Of a stretch of DNA of 64,000 bases, positions 23,403 to 32,571 are shown in pieces. The notes beneath the pieces were generated by a model, which was not told the DNA's origin, did not search any database, and saw nothing but the letters and a program-made list of their open reading frames with translations. Made by a program: the position numbers and the translations under genes. Every line of letters begins with the position of its first letter. Within the stretch, counting starts at the first letter, position 1. Origin of the DNA: Hymenobacter cellulosivorans (GTDB lineage: Bacteria > Bacteroidota > Bacteroidia > Cytophagales > Hymenobacteraceae); contig NZ_CP095049.1 of the NCBI RefSeq assembly GCF_022919135.1, positions 5,527,001 through 5,591,000 of the forward strand, given 5' to 3'.

Positions 23403-26400
23403 ATGCATTCGTCTTTTTGCCGTGCCGGGGTCCTGCTGGGCCTTTTCCTGTCTTCTTTGCCCGGCGTAGCGCAGCGTGAAGGCGGCGGGCCGCCCAGCCA
23501 GGAACCGTTTGCCCACCCCCCAGCGCCGTTACCCACTCGCGGCCTGGGCAATTTGAAAGGCGTGGGGTACCGGGATGGTATGCTGACCATTCTTACCACC
23601 ACGGGCGGCACGCTACGAGTTCAACCCTACGGGGCTGGGGTAGTCCGCGTGGAATACTACCCAGCCGGGCAGCCGGTGCGCCCACCAGCCTCGGTTAGCG
23701 TGGTGCAGGAGTCGCCGTATCCCGGGCTGGAACGGGCAGCCCTATGGCCGGAGCCAGCTACGCAGCTGTATCAGGACCGAGGCTCCCGCATTGAATGGCA
23801 GCCCTACCGCCGGGACTCTGATCTGACTATTATTGTTCAAAAAAAACCACTGGGCATCAGTTACCGCCACGGCCCTGAGGCGTTGGTCTCGGAGGCCGCT
23901 GGCTCGTTTCAGCAGCTGGCGGCTTCCGGTAGTCCGGAAGCCGGAATGAGGGTTTCATTTCGTTTGGCACCCGAGGAGCACCTTTACGGCACCGGCTCCC
24001 GGGCCCTGCCCCTCGACCGACGCGGCCGTAAGCTTACCCTCTACAACGAGGCTCACTACGGCTACCAAAACGGAGAATTCACGCTGAACGTGACTTTGCC
24101 CACGGTGGTCAGCAGCCGGGGCTACATGCTATTTTTTGACAACCACGCCCCCGCAGTGCTCGATTTGGGCGCTACCGAGAAAAATACGCTGGAGTATCGC
24201 GCCGAAAACCTGGGTAGTCTGTCCTACTTCCTGATTGCCGGCCGTTCCTACGCCGAAATTCTGGACCGCTACACCATGCTTACCGGCAAGCAGCCGCTAC
24301 CGCCGCGCTGGGGCCTGGGCCTGATTCAAAGCCGCTTCGGCTACAAAACCGAGCAGGAAATGCTCCAGACGGCCCGCCGCATGCGCCAGGCCGGTTTCCC
24401 GCTCGATGCCCTGGTGCTAGACCTGTACTGGTTTGGGGGCACCACCCGGCAAGGCGACTTCCGCTGGCAGCCCCAGCAGTTTCCCGACCCTAAGCGCCTG
24501 ATGAGCCGCCTCGACTCCAGCGGCGTCAAAACCATCCTGATTTCGGAGCCCTACGTGATGCGCACCTCCCTCAACGACTCCCTGGTGCGCAGCCAGGACT
24601 TGGTGGGGCGGGACCAGAGCGGTAAGCCTTATACCGTTAGTTCGTTCTGGGCAGGGCCAGCTACCCTACTGGATATGTTTCGGCCCGCGGCGCGCCAGTG
24701 GCTCTGGCAGCAGTACGATAGGCTGAAGCAAGACGGCGTGGGCGGCTGGTGGAGCGACCTGGGCGAACCCGAAAACCAGCCTACTGACATGGTCTATGAC
24801 CTGGGCCCGACGCGCCGCATTCACAACGCCTACGGGCAGGCCTGGGCCAGTATTCTGCACGAAGGCTACATCCGGAATTACCCCCAGGAGCGCCTCTTCA
24901 ATTTGGCCCGCTCGGGCTGGGCGGGCATGCAGCGCCACTCCGTTTTTCCGTGGTCGGGCGACGTGAGCCGGTCGTGGTCGGGTTTGCAGGCCCAGGTGCC
25001 CATTATGCTCAGCATGGGGTTGGGCGGCGTGGGCTACATGCACTCCGATGCGGGCGGGTTTGCCGGGTCCAACACCGACCCGGAACTGTATACACGCTGG
25101 CTACAGATGGCCAGTTTCGGCCCCGTTATGCGGCCCCACGGCGTAGTAGCGCCCGAACCCTACTGGTACCCGGAGCCTTACCAGAGCATCGTGCGCCGCT
25201 ATGCCCACTTGCGCTACGAGCTGCTGCCCTACCTCTATACCCTGGCCTGGGAAAACTCGGAAACCGGCTCGCCCCTGGCCCGGCCCATGAACTACGGCCC
25301 CACAGCCCTCGACCCGCAATCCTTGTTCGACCTGGTTTCGGAAAACGAAAAGGAAAACTTACCGGAAGAAATTGACCTGGCCATACCAACCTGGACGTGG
25401 AACACCCGGGCCTCCACCGGCTGGGGAGCTGACCGCCTGGCCAAAAAGCAAACGAAGGAATTTGCCGCCAATAACACCGCGGCCCTGACCAACGTCAACG
25501 ACCAGTTTCTGCTGGGCTCCAACTTGCTGGTGGCGCCGGTGCTGCAGCCCGGGCAGCGCCGGCGCAACGTGGTACTACCCCCGGGCCGTTGGATTGACTT
25601 TTACTCCCACCAAGTCTTCAATGGCAACCAAACTGTGGGCGTGGCGGCTCCGCTGGCCCAAGTGCCGCTGCTGGTGCGGGCCGGGGCCTTTGTGCCCCGG
25701 GCACCCTACGTGCCCACCACCGCCCACTACCGCACCGACACGCTAAACGTGCGCTACTACGCCGACCTGTCTGTACCCGAATCGAGCTTCACACTCTACG
25801 ATGACGACGGCAAAACCACGCAGTCGGCCGTGCACGACACCTACGACCTGCTTACGTTTTGGGGCACCCTGCGTGGCCGGCAGGCCGGCATTCGGGTAGC
25901 CCTTAGCGGCAAAGGCTACGCCGGCAGTCCGGTGTGGCGTACCATCAACCTAGAAATACCGCGGGTAATGGCCGCGCCCACGGCAGTGCTCATCGACAAC
26001 CAAACCGTGCCCGCTACCGACTGGCAGTACAACACCGCTACGCAGATGCTGCTAGTGCACTTCCTACTGGACGAAAAGCCTGTGCGCGTCACCATTCAGG
26101 GCTTGGCGCTCAATCAGCAGCTAGCGAGCCCCGCCCCCGAGCTGCTAACATTGGAAGCACCCAGCAACAGAACCTTTGGCGACCGTACGGAATTGCGCTA
26201 TACCCTGCACGCTCCCGGGAGTTATCCGCTGCAAATCCGCGACGCCGCGGGCCGGATTGTACGCACGTTCGTGCCTGGGGAGCAAGCCTCGGGACCTCAT
26301 ACCGTCATGTGGAATGGAAATGACGACCAGGGCCAGCCGCTACCCGGCGGCATCTACACAGCCCAATTATTAGACCAGCACCAACGTCTGGTGCTACTGC

Positions 26401-26408
26401 GGGAATAA
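23403..26408 (+). CDS. secreted glycoside hydrolase family 31 with FlgD-like C-terminal domain
   Basis: Predicted secreted alpha-glycosidase or transglycosylase. A signal peptide (MHSSFCRAGVLLGLFLSSLP...VAQ) is followed by a mutarotase-like domain and the GH31 barrel: FPLDALVLDLYWFGG, the nucleophile Asp in GGWWSDLGEPE and the acid/base Asp in PWSGDVSRSW. After the barrel comes a DUF5110-like domain (SSFTLYDDDGKTTQ), and the last 65 residues form a FlgD/T9SS-like Ig domain (GSYPLQIRDAAGRIVRTFV, GGIYTAQLLDQ). That tail suggests type IX export. It has 1,001 residues. Unlike the cytoplasmic GH31 at 12964 it would act outside the cell. Confidence 0.9.
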   Translation: MHSSFCRAGVLLGLFLSSLPGVAQREGGGPPSQEPFAHPPAPLPTRGLGNLKGVGYRDGMLTILTTTGGTLRVQPYGAGVVRVEYYPAGQPVRPPASVSVVQESPYPGLERAALWPEPATQLYQDRGSRIEWQPYRRDSDLTIIVQKKPLGISYRHGPEALVSEAAGSFQQLAASGSPEAGMRVSFRLAPEEHLYGTGSRALPLDRRGRKLTLYNEAHYGYQNGEFTLNVTLPTVVSSRGYMLFFDNHAPAVLDLGATEKNTLEYRAENLGSLSYFLIAGRSYAEILDRYTMLTGKQPLPPRWGLGLIQSRFGYKTEQEMLQTARRMRQAGFPLDALVLDLYWFGGTTRQGDFRWQPQQFPDPKRLMSRLDSSGVKTILISEPYVMRTSLNDSLVRSQDLVGRDQSGKPYTVSSFWAGPATLLDMFRPAARQWLWQQYDRLKQDGVGGWWSDLGEPENQPTDMVYDLGPTRRIHNAYGQAWASILHEGYIRNYPQERLFNLARSGWAGMQRHSVFPWSGDVSRSWSGLQAQVPIMLSMGLGGVGYMHSDAGGFAGSNTDPELYTRWLQMASFGPVMRPHGVVAPEPYWYPEPYQSIVRRYAHLRYELLPYLYTLAWENSETGSPLARPMNYGPTALDPQSLFDLVSENEKENLPEEIDLAIPTWTWNTRASTGWGADRLAKKQTKEFAANNTAALTNVNDQFLLGSNLLVAPVLQPGQRRRNVVLPPGRWIDFYSHQVFNGNQTVGVAAPLAQVPLLVRAGAFVPRAPYVPTTAHYRTDTLNVRYYADLSVPESSFTLYDDDGKTTQSAVHDTYDLLTFWGTLRGRQAGIRVALSGKGYAGSPVWRTINLEIPRVMAAPTAVLIDNQTVPATDWQYNTATQMLLVHFLLDEKPVRVTIQGLALNQQLASPAPELLTLEAPSNRTFGDRTELRYTLHAPGSYPLQIRDAAGRIVRTFVPGEQASGPHTVMWNGNDDQGQPLPGGIYTAQLLDQHQRLVLLRE

Positions 26409-26409
26409 G

Positions 26410-26497
26410 CTAGTTGTTAGTTGCTAGTTGCCCGTTGTTAAGTTGTTCGTTTAGAAGTCAACAGAACAACCTAACAACGGACAACTAACAACTAAAA
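26410..26497. repeat. inverted repeat of the TTGTTAGTTG family, copy 2
   Basis: TAGTTGTTAGTTG (26411-26423) and CCCGTTGTTAAGTTGTTC (from 26431) pair with AGAACAACCTAACAACGG and CAACTAACAACTAAAA on the right. The left arm has a short extra word. It lies between convergent genes and may also terminate them. Confidence 0.75.
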
Positions 26498-26944
26498 CCT
26501 ACGCAGGCGCTTTTTACTGAGCTCGTAGCTCACAATGGCCGGGATGTAGAAGGTGACATCGGCCAGGATCTTAGCCAGCAAAATGCCGCCCGCCAGATTG
26601 CCCACGGCTTTGGGCAGGTAGTACATCAAGGCCGGGCGCACCAGAAAACTGTCGAAGACTTCAGCCAGGCCGAATTCCACGACCAGGGCCCGCAGGTTGC
26701 GCAGCAAGGTGCGAAAAGTATAGGCCTGACCTGCCGCGTGCAATTGCCGGCGCGTCTGCCCGATATCCAGCGCCAGGATGTAACCGAAATAGGCTACGTT
26801 GCCGGCCCAGGTGCCCGCTAGCGCCGTGCTAACGGAATTGCGGGTAAGTTCAAACGCCAAGAACGCGCCACCCAGCGTGGCCAGCACCGACAGTACCTCG
26901 GCCGAGCCGTAGCGTCGCAGCCATTCCTTGACGTTCCATTTCAT
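26492..26944 (-). CDS. small membrane protein, 150 aa
   Basis: Starts at 26944 (MKWNVKEWLRRYGSAEV). Two or three hydrophobic segments are visible (VLSVLATLGGAFLAFEL; TWAGNVAYFGYILALDIG; NLAGGILLAKILADVTFYIP), and it ends with a basic tail KKRLRRF. I do not recognise the family; it has a faint resemblance to GtrA-type four-helix proteins but lacks clear motifs. It lies 28 bases downstream of the class D-like gene and is probably in the same transcript. Confidence 0.7.
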   Translation of the reverse strand: MKWNVKEWLRRYGSAEVLSVLATLGGAFLAFELTRNSVSTALAGTWAGNVAYFGYILALDIGQTRRQLHAAGQAYTFRTLLRNLRALVVEFGLAEVFDSFLVRPALMYYLPKAVGNLAGGILLAKILADVTFYIPAIVSYELSKKRLRRF

Positions 26945-26972
26945 GGGCGCGAGGGTAGTTTGGTTCCGGCCC

Positions 26973-27776
26973 TTAATTGGGCAAAATGGCCAGTTCCTGT
27001 AAAATCTGCTCGGCAATGGCCTGGCGGCCGGTTATGAATTTCTCGTCGGCGGGCTTGCCATCCTTGGGCTCGGCGTTCAGGGCAAACATATACACGTTGC
27101 CGGCCTGCTCCAGCCAGCCCACAAACCAGCCGTTGGTGAGCTTGGCGCGCTGGGTCCAGCCGCTGGCCCCGTAGAGCTTGTACTGGGGCGTTGATTTCAG
27201 CAAGAATAGCTGCTTGGTCAGGGCCTGGTTGCGGGGGGCGGGCGGGAGTTTCTCGGCGTAGAGGTGGCGCAGAAAAGTCACCATCTGAAACTGGGAAATG
27301 CGCGAAATACCACCCATCCAGAAGGTTTGGAGCACCTCGGGCGTCACCACCATCTGCCCAAACTTCAGCCGCAGCAAGCTCTGCTGGTAGCGGGGTACGC
27401 CTACTTCCTGGGCAATCTGCTGCATGCAAGGCTGGCAGTCGCGGCGCAGGGCGGCGCGCAGGCGCAGGTCCTGGTTCCAGGCCGGGTTGTCGCGCTTTAC
27501 CTGGTCCCAGGCAAAAACGTGGCTGGTATCGGGCAGGGCACCGGTTTCGAGGCCAATCAGGACGTTGGGAATGTTGAACGTGGCACCCGGCAAATAGCCC
27601 TGGTTGCAGCGGGCCACGTCGAAGGCGGTGTAGCGGTTGGCTTTCTGGTCGTAGAGCAAAAAGGAGCCTCGCAGGCCGTAGCTGTCGAAGTACTTTTTGA
27701 AATCACGCTCGGTAAGCGCCTGCCCGCGGGCACCGAAGCCGCTGAGCAACACAAGAAACAGGGCCAGAAAACGCAT
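26973..27776 (-). CDS. class D beta-lactamase-like protein without catalytic residues
   Basis: The fold of OXA-type class D beta-lactamases or penicillin-binding proteins is clear after a signal peptide (MRFLALFLVLLSGFGARGQA): ARCNQGYLPG-ATFN-IPNVLIGLETG, QQIAQEVG, TFWMGGISRIS, LYGASGWTQR. But each active-site motif is altered. The STFK box reads ATFN (residues 65-68), so the nucleophilic Ser and carbamylated Lys are gone; the SxV box reads DCQ (113-115); KTG reads ASG (204-206). It cannot hydrolyse or be acylated by beta-lactams as usual. It may bind peptidoglycan peptides or be a scaffold. The start at 27776 gives 267 residues, normal for the family. Confidence 0.85.
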   Translation of the reverse strand: MRFLALFLVLLSGFGARGQALTERDFKKYFDSYGLRGSFLLYDQKANRYTAFDVARCNQGYLPGATFNIPNVLIGLETGALPDTSHVFAWDQVKRDNPAWNQDLRLRAALRRDCQPCMQQIAQEVGVPRYQQSLLRLKFGQMVVTPEVLQTFWMGGISRISQFQMVTFLRHLYAEKLPPAPRNQALTKQLFLLKSTPQYKLYGASGWTQRAKLTNGWFVGWLEQAGNVYMFALNAEPKDGKPADEKFITGRQAIAEQILQELAILPN

Positions 27777-27915
27777 CAGGCAACAGGCTGAAAGGGATGA
27801 TGCCACACGGGCAGAAGCAGCGCCCTGGCAAGCTTTGTGCCCAAATTCAGCAATTACCGGCCCCGGCCCAAATGTTGTTGAGCTTAGCCGGAATAGTTAT
27901 GCCGGTGGCCGGCTG

Positions 27916-28320
27916 CTACGGCCGCCGGCTCAGTTCCTGTTTTTCCCAGGGGTAAATTTCCATTGTCAGGCTGCCGGCCTGCACGGCGGGATCGGCCTGA
28001 GTTAGGCGCTGGGCTTCTTCCAGGCTGGCGGCACTCAGGATGTACATACCGCCCAAGGCGCTGTCGGGGCCCGGACAACGCCCGGCCAGCGTGAGCCGAC
28101 CTTCCTTGGTAAGCTGCTGCAAGTGCGCCGCGTGCCCGGCCCTGATAACGGATAGCTTCTCAACGTCGGCCTGCCGCTGGGCTACGTTTTTGAGCAGCAC
28201 CAGGTAATAGGTTTTGGCCGGGGCCGGGCGGCCGGATACCGACTTTCTCGATTGGGCTACCGTGGGGGCAGCTCCCAAACCCAGCAACAGTGCCAGGAGT
28301 AGAAAACCAGATTTGCTCAT
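27916..28320 (-). CDS. secreted YciI-like (YCII-related) protein
   Basis: A signal peptide (MSKSGFLLLALLLGLGAAPTVAQ) precedes a YCII-related ferredoxin-like domain: TYYLVLLKN, the conserved His in AGHAAHLQQLTKEGRL, GGMYILSAASLEEAQRLTQADPAVQAGSL (in parts) and MEIYPW. YciI homologues are usually cytoplasmic and may catalyse small hydrolytic or dehalogenation steps, so a secreted version is notable although common in this phylum. It is monocistronic by spacing. Confidence 0.85.
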   Translation of the reverse strand: MSKSGFLLLALLLGLGAAPTVAQSRKSVSGRPAPAKTYYLVLLKNVAQRQADVEKLSVIRAGHAAHLQQLTKEGRLTLAGRCPGPDSALGGMYILSAASLEEAQRLTQADPAVQAGSLTMEIYPWEKQELSRRP

Positions 28321-28558
28321 GGGAAAAGCAGCTTAAGCGTGACGATACGGGTGATGGTACGGTAAATCCAATTCCGAAGTAGCTGCCACCCGGCGCTTTC
28401 CGCGCTACCGGGCTTTACGCTTCTGCTCCCTTCCCTCAGACTAAGGCGTTTACCACGCATCACTGGCCGGCGGGCAAAACAATTTGTCTGCTGGCCAGTA
28501 CTACTACGCTCCTGCCGGCGTCGGCGGATTGCTTTTCCTGACTATTTATTCACTTCAT

Positions 28559-29512
28559 ATGGCTTCTACACGCACTTTGGGTCGGTCCGACCTGCATATT
28601 ACCCCGCTCGTTCTGGGCGGCAACGTTTTCGGTTGGACGGCCGACCAAGCCGCTTCTTTTCGCATTCTGGACGCTTTCGTAGCGGGCGGCGGCAACGCCG
28701 TTGACACGGCCGACGGCTACTCGGTGTGGGTGCCCGGCCACGTGGGTGGCGAGTCAGAAACCATTATCGGCCAGTGGCTTAGACAGCGCGGCCGCCGCAA
28801 CGACGTAATCATTGCCACCAAGGTAGGCTGGGAAGTAAACGCCCAGAACAAGGGCCTGGCCAAAGACTACATCCTACGGGCCGTGGAAGGCTCCCTCAAG
28901 CGCCTGCAAACCGACTACATCGATTTGTATCAGTCACATAAGGACGACCCGACGGTGCCCGTGGACGAAACCCTGGAGGCTTACGCCCAACTGGTGCAGC
29001 AGGGCAAGGTGCGCGTTATTGGCGCGTCCAACTTCTCGGCCGAGCGGCTGCGGGAGTCGCTGGAAGCCAGTACCAACCACGGCTTTCCGCGCTACGAAAC
29101 CCTGCAGCCCCTCTACAATCTCTACGACCGGGAAGATTTCGAAAAGAACCTGCTGCCGCTGGTGAAGGAGCAGAACATTGGCGTAATTCCTTACTACGGC
29201 CTGGCGGCGGGCTTCCTGACCGGCAAGTACCGCTCGGAAGCCGACCTGCAGAAAAGCGCCCGAGGCGGCGGGGTGGGCCAGAAATACCTCAACGACAAAG
29301 GTCTGCGCATCCTCAGCGCCCTCGATGCAGTGGCGGCCCGCCAGCAGGCCACGCCCGCCCAGGTGGCCCTGGCCTGGATACTAGCCCAGCCCGGCCTGAC
29401 GGCCCCCATTGCCTCGGCTACCAGCGCTGACCAGGTCACGGAGCTGCTCAAAGCCACCGAGTTGCAACTAAGCCCCGAAGACCTGACCCAGTTGGGCGAA
29501 GCCAGCGCGTAG
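28559..29512 (+). CDS. aldo/keto reductase
   Basis: NADPH-dependent reductase of aldehydes or ketones in the cytoplasm. The catalytic tetrad is visible: Asp and Tyr in DTADGYS, Lys in ATKVGW and His in YQSHKDD. The cofactor-binding region follows (VRVIGASNFSAERL; IASATSADQVTELL). The ATG at 28559 (MASTRTLGRSDLHITPL) gives 317 residues, typical of the YdjG/AKR11-12 groups. The extended upstream frame was rejected because the family starts at this motif. The substrate is unknown. Confidence 0.93.
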   Translation: MASTRTLGRSDLHITPLVLGGNVFGWTADQAASFRILDAFVAGGGNAVDTADGYSVWVPGHVGGESETIIGQWLRQRGRRNDVIIATKVGWEVNAQNKGLAKDYILRAVEGSLKRLQTDYIDLYQSHKDDPTVPVDETLEAYAQLVQQGKVRVIGASNFSAERLRESLEASTNHGFPRYETLQPLYNLYDREDFEKNLLPLVKEQNIGVIPYYGLAAGFLTGKYRSEADLQKSARGGGVGQKYLNDKGLRILSALDAVAARQQATPAQVALAWILAQPGLTAPIASATSADQVTELLKATELQLSPEDLTQLGEASA

Positions 29513-29572
29513 GCTCTGTAGCAACACAACGCTCAAGCCTGGCGCTGCTGCCGGGCTTGCACCGGTACCCGG

Positions 29573-29611
29573 AACAACTCCCGACTACTAACTAGTCGGG
29601 AGTTGTTGTTT
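29573..29611 (+). terminator. hairpin terminator after the aldo/keto reductase
   Basis: AACAACTCCCGACTA (29573-29587) and TAGTCGGGAGTTGTT (29593-29607) pair over 15 bases around a 5-base loop, followed by GTTT. Confidence 0.88.
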
Positions 29612-29705
29612 GCCGCCACTCTTAATATGGCTTTATAAGCAGCCAAGACCGGGTTCTGTGCGTAGGAAAACGACAAGCCCTTGTTCGTACCAACATCCTT
29701 TTGCC

Positions 29706-30116
29706 ATGTCCCGCATTGAATCATCTGCTTTGGCCTGTTTGGCGCTGCGCTGCCCACGCTGCCACGAGGGGCCGCTGTTTACCAGCCCGGCCTTGAGCAT
29801 CAAATTCTCCCACATGCATGAGCATTGCCCCGTGTGCGGACAGGCATTTGAACCCGAGCCGGGCTTTTACTGGGGTTCCATGTACGTGAGCTACGCCTTT
29901 TCGGTGGCCATTTTCACCATCAGCGGGGTGCTGTGCTACTACCTGCTCGGCGACCCGGCCGTGTGGGTCTACGTGCTGACGGTGGCCGTGGCCAGTATTG
30001 CCCTGATGCCGCTGGTGTTCCGGTATTCGCGGGCCATCATGCTGTATCTGTTTGGCGGCGTGCGCTACAACCCGGAGGCCACCTACCGCGCCCCGCTCAA
30101 CCAGCCTTCGGCCTAA
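29706..30116 (+). CDS. DUF983 family membrane protein
   Basis: A 136-residue protein with a zinc-ribbon-like N-terminus (LRCPRCHEGPLF and EHCPVCGQAFEPEPGFYWGSMYVSYA) followed by two membrane helices (AFSVAIFTISGVLCYYLL; VYVLTVAVASIALMPLVF). This arrangement defines DUF983, whose role is unknown. The start at 29706 (MSRIESSALACL) removes an unrelated upstream extension. It is a single gene between two terminators. Confidence 0.9.
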   Translation: MSRIESSALACLALRCPRCHEGPLFTSPALSIKFSHMHEHCPVCGQAFEPEPGFYWGSMYVSYAFSVAIFTISGVLCYYLLGDPAVWVYVLTVAVASIALMPLVFRYSRAIMLYLFGGVRYNPEATYRAPLNQPSA

Positions 30117-30203
30117 GGCAGTTGAAGCAGCTAATCCGGAGCCGACCAAATAGTCTGTGAGCCAAACCCTACACGCCTCACGAAGAGCAACTTCGTGTAA
30201 CAG

Positions 30204-30243
30204 CACAAAGCCCTTTCCCGCACGAGCAGCAAAGGGCTTTGTG
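30204..30243. terminator. hairpin between convergent genes
   Basis: CACAAAGCCCTTT (30204-30216) pairs with AAAGGGCTTTGTG (30231-30243). It serves DUF983 and, on the other strand, pirin. The stem resembles the AGCCCTTTACC hairpin seen elsewhere in the window. Confidence 0.75.
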
Positions 30244-30339
30244 GTAAAAGAACGAGTCATACTGCGTAGAATACGGATTGCTGCGCGCTGCTCACACTGC
30301 CTGCACACAAACTCACTCAGGCACTCATTCGCTTAATCA

Positions 30340-31197
30340 CTAATGCTGCCACTGACCGAATTTGCCGTGGCGGTAGTCGTCGTAGGCCTGGTGAATTTCC
30401 TCTTCGGTATTCATCACGAAGGGGCCCTGGGCTACTACTGGCTCGTTGAAGGGCCGGGCATGACCGAAAAGCAGCACGCTGTCGGTAGGGCCGGCCTGGA
30501 TGTGAAGCGCGTCGCCGTCGTGGTTGAATTCTACCAGGTTTAGCGCATCAATGGTTTGGCCGCCAACGGTGAGCTGGCCGCGAATGATGTAGAAAAACAC
30601 GTTGTGTGCGGCCGGCACGGGAATGGTCAGCTGGCCGCCGGGCTGGAAGAAAATCGTGTTCAGCGCAACATCCGACAGCGTTTCGAAAGCCGCTTTCTGC
30701 CCCTCCCACTCCCCAGAAATCAGGTTGACCGTTACTTTGCCCCCGTCCAGGGTCAGGCTGGGAATGTCTTCCTTTTGCAGGCCGATATAACGTGGCTCGG
30801 TCATTTTGAGGCGGGCGGGCAGGTTGACCCACAGCTGCAGGATTTCCAAGGGGCCGCCGTTTTGCTTGAACTCCTGGGATGACACCTCGGCGTGAATCAG
30901 ACCGCGGCCGGCCGTCATCCACTGTACCCCACCGGCGGTAATAACACTTTCGTGGCCGCCGCTGTCCTTGTGCATAATGTCGCCGTCGAGAATAAAGGTG
31001 ACGGTTTCCATGCCGCGGTGCGGGTGCGGACCAAACGGCAAGCCGTTGTTGCGGGGCTTGTATACCTGCGGGCCGTGGTGGTTCAGAAACAGGAACGGGT
31101 CGACCTGGTCGAGGGTGCGCGAGGGCAGCGGCGAGTAGGTTATCAAATCGGCAATGGGCGAATACCCGGCCCGGTGAATTTTCTGGATGGTGCGCAT
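30340..31197 (-). CDS. pirin family protein
   Basis: A bicupin metal-binding protein; family members act as quercetin dioxygenases or redox-sensing regulators. Metal ligands are visible in the N-terminal cupin: FGPHPHRGMETVTFIL (His residues), then HKDSGGHESVI and GRGLIHAEVS, the His/Glu set that holds iron. The C-terminal cupin is degenerate, as usual. The 285-residue length is typical, and MRTIQKIHRAGYSPIAD is a normal start. The neighbour downstream on the same strand is YceI. Confidence 0.93.
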   Translation of the reverse strand: MRTIQKIHRAGYSPIADLITYSPLPSRTLDQVDPFLFLNHHGPQVYKPRNNGLPFGPHPHRGMETVTFILDGDIMHKDSGGHESVITAGGVQWMTAGRGLIHAEVSSQEFKQNGGPLEILQLWVNLPARLKMTEPRYIGLQKEDIPSLTLDGGKVTVNLISGEWEGQKAAFETLSDVALNTIFFQPGGQLTIPVPAAHNVFFYIIRGQLTVGGQTIDALNLVEFNHDGDALHIQAGPTDSVLLFGHARPFNEPVVAQGPFVMNTEEEIHQAYDDYRHGKFGQWQH

Positions 31198-31313
31198 GAA
31201 AGGCGAAAGTCAGAGTTGCGGCTGATAAACCGGCGCCGGGCCATTTTGTCCCGGTCCGCGCCGACTAATCTGTTGATTCCTGCTCTACGTGGCCTTTTCC
31301 CGGAAGATGCCGC

Positions 31314-31889
31314 TTACCGTCGGGCCAGCGCCGGGGCCGCCACAATATCGAAGGCGAGCTGGAAGTCGTTGCGAATGGCATGGTCGCCCAGATTCTGAAA
31401 GAAAGAGCTGGAGTTGAACTGCACCCCGAACTGGGTCCGGTCGACGGAAGCGGTGCCCTGCACCCGCAGGCTGCTGCCCGCCTCCCGCGTGACGCGCACC
31501 GGAAAGCGCAGGGGCCGGGCAATGCCTCTGACCGTAAGTTGACCCACCGCCTCGGCACCTACTACTTCGCGCAGCTCAAACACGGCCGTGGGATACTGCT
31601 CCACGGCAAAAAAATCGGTGCCGCGCAGGTGGTTTTGCAAGTCGGCGTTAGTATGGGCAATGGTGCGCATATCGACTTCAAAGCGGCCGTTGCGCAGCGT
31701 CTTCTGATCGTACTCCAGCTGGCCCTGGCGCAGCTGCACCGTGCCCGAGGGCGCCCAGGCGCCTACCTCGGCATAGCCGGTCCAGGTTAGCTTGCTGGCA
31801 GCAGTATCCACGCGGTACACCACGGGTGCCGGGCGAAAGGCCAGGCAGTAGAACAGGAGCAAAAAGCAGAATAGCGGGTTGAGTTTCAT
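31314..31889 (-). CDS. secreted YceI family protein
   Basis: A lipocalin-like beta-barrel protein that binds long isoprenoid or similar lipids in the periplasm. The signal peptide is MKLNPLFCFLLLFYCLAFR. YceI features include YRVDTAASKLTWTGYAEVGAW, HLRGTDFFAVEQYPTAVFEL, GQLTVRGIARPLRFPV and DRTQFGVQFNSSSFFQNLGDHAIRN (in parts). Its 191 residues match the family. It precedes pirin by about 117 bases on the same strand; the pairing may be coincidental. Confidence 0.92.
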   Translation of the reverse strand: MKLNPLFCFLLLFYCLAFRPAPVVYRVDTAASKLTWTGYAEVGAWAPSGTVQLRQGQLEYDQKTLRNGRFEVDMRTIAHTNADLQNHLRGTDFFAVEQYPTAVFELREVVGAEAVGQLTVRGIARPLRFPVRVTREAGSSLRVQGTASVDRTQFGVQFNSSSFFQNLGDHAIRNDFQLAFDIVAAPALARR

Positions 31890-31933
31890 GATAGGTAGGC
31901 TGAAATGGGTGGAACAGGACTTGCCAGAGCGGC

Positions 31934-32464
31934 TTATTTAGCTAGTACCTCGGCTTCGGTTTCAATCAGCCCCAGGCCTTTGTAGAGTTTGCCGCTGGCG
32001 TCTTTGGCCAGGATGTACCAGAGCGCGTCGCCGCCGTAGAGGCTCTGGGCACTGTTGGCGTAGCGGTAATTTTTGGCAAAGGTGTAGGTAGCACCCGGCT
32101 TGAGCCGGCCCTGAGGGCAGTTGAAGAGCTCGGCAAATTCAGCGGGCGTTTCGGTCAGATTGGCCTGCCACCCAGCCGCGTTGTACCAGATGAAGCTGCC
32201 GCAGGCCACGATTTCCAGCTCCTGGCCGGTGTCGTTGCGCACCATTGTGCTGTGTTTCCACAGAAAATGGCCGGGCTGCGTTGGGTCGGCCTCGGGGTAG
32301 TTGGGATTGGGCGTGTGCCAGAGCTGCAGGCCCACCGGCACCCGGCGCAGCTGGTCGGGCAGGGCCCGGTTGTGGTTGGTCCAGGCCGTAGGCGGAGCCG
32401 CCGACTGAGCCGTGGCGGAAGTGGTAGCGCCGAGTAAAAGCAGCGCGGGCAGTAGCTTTTTCAT
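31934..32464 (-). CDS. secreted hypothetical protein, 176 aa
   Basis: A signal peptide (MKKLLPALLLLGATTSATAQ) from the ATG at 32464. The mature part has conserved-looking aromatic patches (VPVGLQLWHTPNPNYPE; FLWKHSTMVRNDTGQELEIVACGSFIWYNA in parts; YTFAKNYRYANSAQSLYGGDALWYILAKD in parts). I do not recognise the family. It lies 44 bases upstream of YceI on the same strand, so the two may be co-transcribed. Confidence 0.75.
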   Translation of the reverse strand: MKKLLPALLLLGATTSATAQSAAPPTAWTNHNRALPDQLRRVPVGLQLWHTPNPNYPEADPTQPGHFLWKHSTMVRNDTGQELEIVACGSFIWYNAAGWQANLTETPAEFAELFNCPQGRLKPGATYTFAKNYRYANSAQSLYGGDALWYILAKDASGKLYKGLGLIETEAEVLAK

Positions 32465-32571
32465 GACCGTATTCGGGAAGGTTGAAGTACGGTCCAAAGG
32501 TGAGCGGCCCAGCCGGCCAAAGCGCCCCACATCAGCGGCCGGGACGTCCCATATCCGGATCTGGCACCAGG

